DNA from: Halichoerus grypus | Lineage: Eukaryota; Chordata; Mammalia; Carnivora; Phocidae | Assembly: GCF_964656455.1 (NCBI RefSeq) | Contig: NC_135719.1 | Span: forward strand, 72,280,283-72,344,282 | DNA length: 64,000 bases | Reading direction: 5' to 3' | Part shown: positions 58,471-64,000 of the stretch, one piece after another | Position numbering within the stretch: the stretch's first letter is position 1 | How the letters are laid out: each line of letters starts with the position of its first letter | The notes under the pieces: model-generated | The model's database searches: none | Seen by the model: the letters and a program-made list of their open reading frames with translations, nothing else | Told to the model about the DNA's origin: nothing | Made by a program: the position numbers and the translations under genes

Positions 58471-59964
58471 ATACGTGTAACTAACACCCTCATCCCTTTG
58501 TTTTCTGGATCAACAGCACTCATGAGTTGGTGACTTTGCACCACCTGAGTAACCCTGAGAGAAATGCTGGCTCTCCTGAGCTACATGTTAGTTATTATTT
58601 GGTCTTGTTTGTTGCTGTTGAACAGACAATTTACCTGAAAGCAGTGTGTTCCCTTACAGATTTTTAGGAGAACATCCAGAATCAAATTAAAGTTCTTGTT
58701 GGCTCATATGTCATTAACAAGAAAGATCTGACTTTATCTATACATATCCCTAGCAGTTCTAATAATTGAAAAGTGATCACATTTTTTTGTTTGATGATTA
58801 AACATATGTATTCAAACGTACATAAGCATCTTGGTTTCAGAGACAAAAGAATTGACTAAATGTAAGTCCCACAAGAAGATGGGGGATTCATTTGTATCTA
58901 TCGAACTCTGGGGCAGGTTATATGCTTATAGTCTTCTTTTCAGTGAGACAAACCTGGTCTGTTTATTTGGTTTGTTTAAGTAATTAGTTGTAAAATTAGG
59001 TTGGGATTTTTTTAAGCCTGTGGTAGTTATTCTTTATGGGTCTGGGCTCTGAACAAAAATATTTCTTTAAGTTTTTTATTTGAGAATTGCTTTCTTCAGG
59101 TGAGCTCTGGCAAACACTGTAAAAATGTATAAATCTGGAATGCTGGGAAATATAGAAAAGGGAAGGAAATTACCTCAGTTTGGCAGGAGGCACAATGTTA
59201 CTTTCTTTAATAAAATGCATCCTCTGTCCTGACTAGCCCGATGCAGCCCCATTGAGCATTTCATTGTATTCTGTCACTTAGCCCTGCCAGCCAGAGAAGG
59301 CAACTGACACTGTGTACCTGAGGTTACAAAGAGCCTATGTGTCCCCACTCTGGTTTTCACATTCCTCAGAGGGTTTGAGGGGAGAGCTGCTTTGTTATTT
59401 TTCTCAAGTCCTGTGACAAATGGTCTTTGACAGGCGCCCAGAAGGTCTGAGCAAGAACTAGTGGAGCTGGTTCCCACCAGAGGTGCCACATGCCTTGGGG
59501 ATTGAAGGCAGGGGGCAGAAAGGGATTCTGTCTGAAAGCAGCCAGTGACTGTCCCCTAGCACGGGCAGAGAAAGGCCACTTTTCAGGATACAAACAAACA
59601 TCCATGACTGGAATGGAAGGGAAGTACTGCTAGGAGGGAGGACAAAGCTGGGGAGAGCACAACGACTGGTCACAGAAGCCTCTTTACACCTCAGCTTCTG
59701 TCCAAGAGCTACATTGATTTCCATGACATTCCAGCCAATCAGGTGGGCAATTTTTGTAATAGGGGAATATTTCCCTAAGTGTGTTTCCTCTCTCTAAAAT
59801 TCCAAATACGCCTTTTATCTAATGTTATACCTGTATTGAGTACCATACTTGGTACATTTAGCAAACTTTCTTACTAATGATCCCAATAATGATAATTCTG
59901 CACCCTTGCGTGTATGCATATTATGACTAGCACAATTCATTGTGTTTTTTTTTTTTTTTTTATT
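58471..59964. other. Unique stretch, GC-richer at 59240-59760
   Basis: No repeat family recognised. 59240-59760 is the least AT-rich part of the right half, with overlapping minus-strand frames (71, 79, 88 codons) that lack motifs or splice context. It could hold a regulatory element; unproven. Confidence 0.4.
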
Positions 59965-59980
59965 AAGAATTAAGTTGTTA

Positions 59981-60171
59981 GAGGCTCCTGGGTGACTCAG
60001 TCGGTTAAGCTTCCGACTTCGGTTCAGGTCATGATCTCAGGGTCCTGGGATAGAGCCCTACACTGGGCTCCCCACTCAGCCAGGTGTCTGCTTCTCCCTT
60101 TCTTCTACCCCTCCCCCTGCTCATGCTCTGTCTCTCTCTCTCTCAAATAAATAAATAAAATCTTTTAAAAA
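59981..60171 (+). mobile_element. SINEC with 16-bp target duplications
   Basis: GAGGCTCCTGGGTGACTCAG, CTTCGGTTCAGGTCATGATC, CCCTCCCCCTGCTCATGC, AAATAAATAAATAAAATC tail. AAGAATTAAGTTGTTA at 59965-59980 and 60172-60187. Confidence 0.97.
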
Positions 60172-60187
60172 AAGAATTAAGTTGTTA

Positions 60188-61095
60188 AATATAAGCCTTA
60201 AGCATAATCCCTAATTATTAGAACTGTGGTTTAGCATACTTTCTTTTTTAATACACAATAACATTCATATTTCTCGAACCCCCTGTTTTAGCCCTAGGAC
60301 ATTATTAAGAGATATCAAACCTATTCAGCCTCTGATACTGTGATTCAAGGAGCATATAAGCCCCTGGTTCTCCTCACATCAGCTTCCATACTTGCCAGTC
60401 TTTTCTGATCTTACTGCTGGGGGCAAAGGGAAAAGTTGACTGACTATCACATGCATCCAGGCTGGGGCATACTTCGGAGAAACACACACAGTTCTTTCCC
60501 TTGACAGAAAATGTTTATCACTTACATGAGTCTCTTCATACTGATGACAATCTCAAGATAGTGACGTATTTACTCACTATCATTGAGGGTTTCACGGTCA
60601 TAAGAAATATATACAAGGAAGGAGTTGTCATTAGAAAGTCTCTAATGAGAGTCCCTGTAAATTTGACAAAAGGAAATAATATTTGACAGCAAAGGTGATT
60701 AATGGAGCAGTAGAACAGAGGCCAATGAAGTCCATTTCTTTTCTTTTCTCAGGAGAGTTAGTAATGAGGTCAGTGGCTTTCTCCAGTTCCTCAAACAGTG
60801 AAATTTTACTCTCTCAATCATTGACTTCTCTCCTAGTAAAAACAAAACAGAACACAGCCATTCAAATTCCTTGTTACCAATGCTCTGTTTGGTCTTACAA
60901 GGGATTTGGAGAAGAATATACACCAGCCCCGTATATAATAGCAGTCATGACAGTAGAACTAATGTGTGTACAGACTGACCTCCTTTCACTCATTTAAAAA
61001 ATCTGCTTTATAACACGTAGTGAAATCTGATACAAGATGAAGAGTGCAGGCATTATATCCCTGTATACATCTGAATCCATGTGGATGTATTATGG
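60188..61095. other. No recognisable feature
   Basis: Unique sequence. The 104-codon plus-strand frame (60683-60997) has an opposite-strand shadow and no supporting motif. Confidence 0.4.
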
Positions 61096-61099
61096 AAGA

Positions 61100-61760
61100 C
61101 GCAGTAGTTGGAATCGGCCTTAAGACATGGGTGGGATTTTGAGAGTTAATGATGATGAGGGATTTATATAAATGAGAATAATATCAAGATTATTGAATTA
61201 TTATTACAGGAATTATTTGATTCAGGGCACCCAGTATACATGAGGACAGAGTATAGAGGTGTGAGATAAAAGTAGATTGGAGAACATTGTGGAAGACTTT
61301 GAATGTCTAAGAGAGAAGGCAGTTTTTTCCTCAGGAGGCAGCAGGAAATTAATGAATCCTTTAAAAATAAGAGAGTGAGGGGTGCCTGAGTGGCTCAGTT
61401 GGTTAAGCTTCCGACTCTTGATTTCAACTGAGGTCATGATTTCAGGGTTGTGAGATCGAGCCCCACATTGGGCTCTGTACTGGGTGTGGAGCCTGCTTAA
61501 GATTCTCTCTTTCCCTCTCCCTCTGCCCCCCCACCCCAAAAAAATAAAAATAAGAGAGTGATATTTTGGTGGTGTTACTACATGTTGGTGACCACAGGGT
61601 AGACAGGGGGAGAAAAGGCAATAGCCAGAGATTCATTTTAAGGTCTTTTGAAATAATTTGAGAAGTCATCAGGACTTGAATTAAGATGGGAACAATGGAA
61701 ATGAGAAGAAAAGGACATAGATCTGAACAGTTGTAGAATAAAAATATGTAATTGTCTCCT
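61100..61760 (+). repeat. Possible ancient repeat, split by a SINE
   Basis: 'cattgtggaagactttgaatgtc', 'gaaattaatgaatcctttaaa', then after the SINE 'ggtggtgttactacatg' resembles an old mammalian interspersed repeat I cannot name with certainty. Confidence 0.3.
61379..61545 (+). mobile_element. SINEC, older subfamily, 16-bp target duplications
   Basis: GGGGTGCCTGAGTGGCTCAG, CTCTTGATTTCAACTGAGG, GGTGTGGAGCCTGCTTAAG, CCCACCCCAAAAAAATA tail. AAAAATAAGAGAGTGA at 61363-61378 and 61546-61561. Confidence 0.97.
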
Positions 61761-62810
61761 CCCTTTGATCCATACCTTCCTTCACCTCTCCACATCCACA
61801 GATAGCTCTGTAGCTTAAAATTGGAAAACTAAGGGAACCACAGGAGGGGTCTTGAAAAAAGGAATATAAAAGGAGGAAAGTGGATGAAGAAGATTTCAGT
61901 AGTAAACTTTTATTAATTACCGAGTTCCACCTTGTCTTGAGCAATTGTGCTAAAACCAGCTGAGAGGGAAGAAAGCATACCACGCTGGATCATAGTGTTT
62001 CATACTGTGACACTTGACTACCATTATTGTGCAGATATAAAGCTAATATTTTGCATAAATGAAAAAGGCAGCAAAGTAAATTTTACTAAACTCCAGAACT
62101 ATAGTTGTTAAAAACGAAATAAAGTACATAGACAAAGCATTAACCATTCTATACAGAGATACTTAGCTGTCACCTTTTTTTGTTGTTATAGAAAGAGATA
62201 ATTCAGGTCAGCATTGCCCACGGCTTTGCCCCACCCTGCTGAGGGGACTCTGGATAATTTTAGACAAAATGGAGATACCATTTATTTAATTGTATTGATA
62301 CATACTTTCTTTTTATACAAACTATTCTGGCTTAATGTTTCTAATAGAAATACCAAATTTCCTTTGTAGACCAATTTATTTAAGTAAGAAGTCCAGTCAA
62401 TTTTAAGGAAGAAATTAGATAAATAATAGTACAAGAATATGGCCAAAAAAAAAAAAAAATCAAGCTGCTTTTCAAATGACTAAAGTTTGGAAAACCCTGA
62501 TTTAGGTAAACAAGACTGACTTTAATATCTCCTAGTATTACATGCACTATGCCCAATCTGTGCAGTGATCCTGATACCATCTGCTCAGTCTTCACATCTA
62601 ACATGAGGCTGTCAGAGTGTAGGAGCTTCTGCTACCAGTTGCTTAAAGGAACAACAACAAAAGGTAAAGTAGCCACTGTCATCCCTGTACAATTCAGATT
62701 AGTATAAGTTATATTTTCTGTTTTCACATTATTCCTAAGATTAAATTTTGTCACCCAAGCAAAATTGTCATCTCTTTAAGGCTAGGGTCGGCAGAAGCCA
62801 TGGTGGATAA
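61761..62810. other. No recognisable feature
   Basis: Unique sequence with an A15 run at 62445-62459. Confidence 0.45.
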
Positions 62811-62814
62811 AGTA

Positions 62815-62985
62815 GGAGTTTAGAACTGAGCCCTGGCTTCAAATCCTGGTTCTGTCACTAACCATCTGCGTGAACTCCAGCAAGTCACCTGGCTACCTTG
62901 AACCCTAGTTTGTAAAAATACAGAGAGGATACTAATGCAATCTCTGTGGGGTTATCTGAGAGTTAAAGGAGATAAGAGAGATCAT
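62815..62985 (+). mobile_element. MIR SINE relic
   Basis: 'tggcttcaaatcctggttctgtc', 'aactccagcaagtcacctgg', 'ggttatctgagagttaaaggag' follow the MIR sense order closely. Confidence 0.85.
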
Positions 62986-62999
62986 GGCCTTCGTGGAGA

Positions 63000-63530
63000 G
63001 GATGCATACCATGCCCACCCTCTCCCTTAGCACTCATGTTGGTACGGCTCCTCCTTGCCTGTCTGACCCTATGTCCTACAGTGAGTTCCTCTGCCTGTGA
63101 CTCAGCCTCCCTGTTCTCCTCCCCCTAGAGTCACCTTCTCATCCCACGTTGGGACATTTTGCATTCTCTTCTACCGGGGTGCTCTTACCCAGACCTTCAG
63201 GTCTCTTGCTTCCTCACCTCAAACTTCAGCTTAAACATGATCTCTTCAGAGAGCCCTTATTGAAAGGGCTTATTGAAAACACCCCCATTGCCATCAACCC
63301 CACCACCAATCTTGATCCCCTTTCCCACTTAGATCTTATTTATAGCACTGATTACTGCTTAAAATTGCATCCTGTTTTTACTTGCTTTCCTGTTGATTGT
63401 TCTCCCCCCCATAGAATACAGGTGTTTGTCTTGTTCGTCACTATATCCCTGGCCTCTGGAATGGTGTCTGATGTATTTTGGGTACTCGGTAAATATTTAC
63501 TGAATATTATCATTGCTAATGAATAAATGT
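63000..63530 (+). mobile_element. L2 3' region
   Basis: 'cttcagcttaaacatgatctcttcagagagcc', 'cacttagatcttatttatagcactg', 'catagaatacaggtg', 'ctcggtaaatatttactgaat' give the L2 3' terminal layout. Some frames remain open but it is a dead relic. Confidence 0.75.
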
Positions 63531-64000
63531 AGCAATTATAAAGGAATTTTGAAAAATCAATACAGAATTTACTGAGCACTTGCTAAATACTAAGTAGAGA
63601 GAGATTCTAAACCAATGTAAAAAATGGTTTGCCCTAAAAGCATAAGAAATCATCATATACTAATTTCATCTTGTTTTGTGATCAGAAGCTAATTAGTGGA
63701 ACATTTTAGACAGGGCAAATGCGGACAAGGCACTAAACACACAGAGGAGCCTGGGAAGGCTTCAGCGAGAAAAGATGGGAAGGCACTGGAGGAGGAGGGT
63801 CCCCAGGCTAGCCAGCCGTCTGTCCAAAGCACTGTTGGGAGTTCGTCACGACAGGTCTCATCTAAGTCACACGTGCAACATCTCCACTGACTGCCTGGTA
63901 ATGGTACATCCGGGGGTGAGAGGATGGGGTATGAGCCTTTCCTGCCTTGTGTTTTCCTCATGTCTCCAGTTGGGCTCTTCGGGAGGGTGTGTGAGTGTGT
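63531..64000. other. No recognisable feature; TG-rich start at the window end
   Basis: 63700-63960 is G/A-rich with a 64-codon plus frame and a 90-codon minus frame overlapping each other; neither has a recognisable motif. The last 15 bases begin a TG-rich tract that continues outside the window. Confidence 0.4.

Noticed and set aside
63689..63961. Overlapping 90-codon minus and 64-codon plus frames at the window end
   Set aside because: Low-complexity G/A-rich sequence, mutually overlapping, no motif. Would need transcripts.
1..64000. CRISPR array, phage, operon or novel defence system
   Set aside because: The sequence is mammalian, with SINE, L1, L2, MIR and MaLR relics throughout. No spaced direct-repeat array or clustered genes exist.

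Overview
The window is nuclear DNA of a caniform carnivore (dog-like Carnivora; an arctoid such as a bear, seal or mustelid fits well). The evidence is 17 copies of the tRNA-Lys-derived carnivore SINE (SINEC/CAN-SINE) and several copies of a carnivore L1 with a characteristic 3' end. The species cannot be fixed from this alone. Nothing looks bacterial or viral, and there is no CRISPR array, operon, rRNA or functional tRNA gene.

I find no convincing protein-coding gene. The window is gene-desert or intronic DNA, and by my own tally about half of it is recognisable transposable element. The only non-repeat reading frame worth testing is a minus-strand candidate terminal exon at about 1370-1851, with a pyrimidine-rich acceptor on one side and AATAAA on the other. 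It matches no protein I recognise.

Layout. 0-9.7 kb: old L1M 5' sequence with two SINEs, a third SINE in plain sequence, a 128-bp segment present twice (4169 and 6014), and L2. 9.7-11.2 kb: minus-strand L1 3' half. 11.2-17.6 kb: mostly unique sequence, broken L2, two SINEs, a hAT fragment. 17.6-24.5 kb: a hAT MITE carrying a 63-bp L1 tail, L2, old and middle-aged L1 pieces, two SINEs. 25.5-32.5 kb: old L1M blocks, a SINE in each, and a 5'-inverted carnivore L1. 32.5-36.8 kb: mostly unique. 36.8-51.1 kb: a dense nest of L1s. An inverted L1 is followed by an MaLR LTR split by a 2-kb L1 with perfect target-site duplications. After these comes an ancient L1M that has been invaded by a SINE, by a near full-length 6.8-kb L1 (itself holding a SINE) and by a small 5'-inverted L1. 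51.1-64 kb: mostly unique, with five SINEs, MIR, L2, one MLT1-like LTR and old L1M.

The biology here is retrotransposition. Most SINEs and several L1s keep readable target-site duplications, so relative insertion order can be reconstructed. Three L1 copies show the inverted 5' segment expected of twin priming. No new biological system was found.
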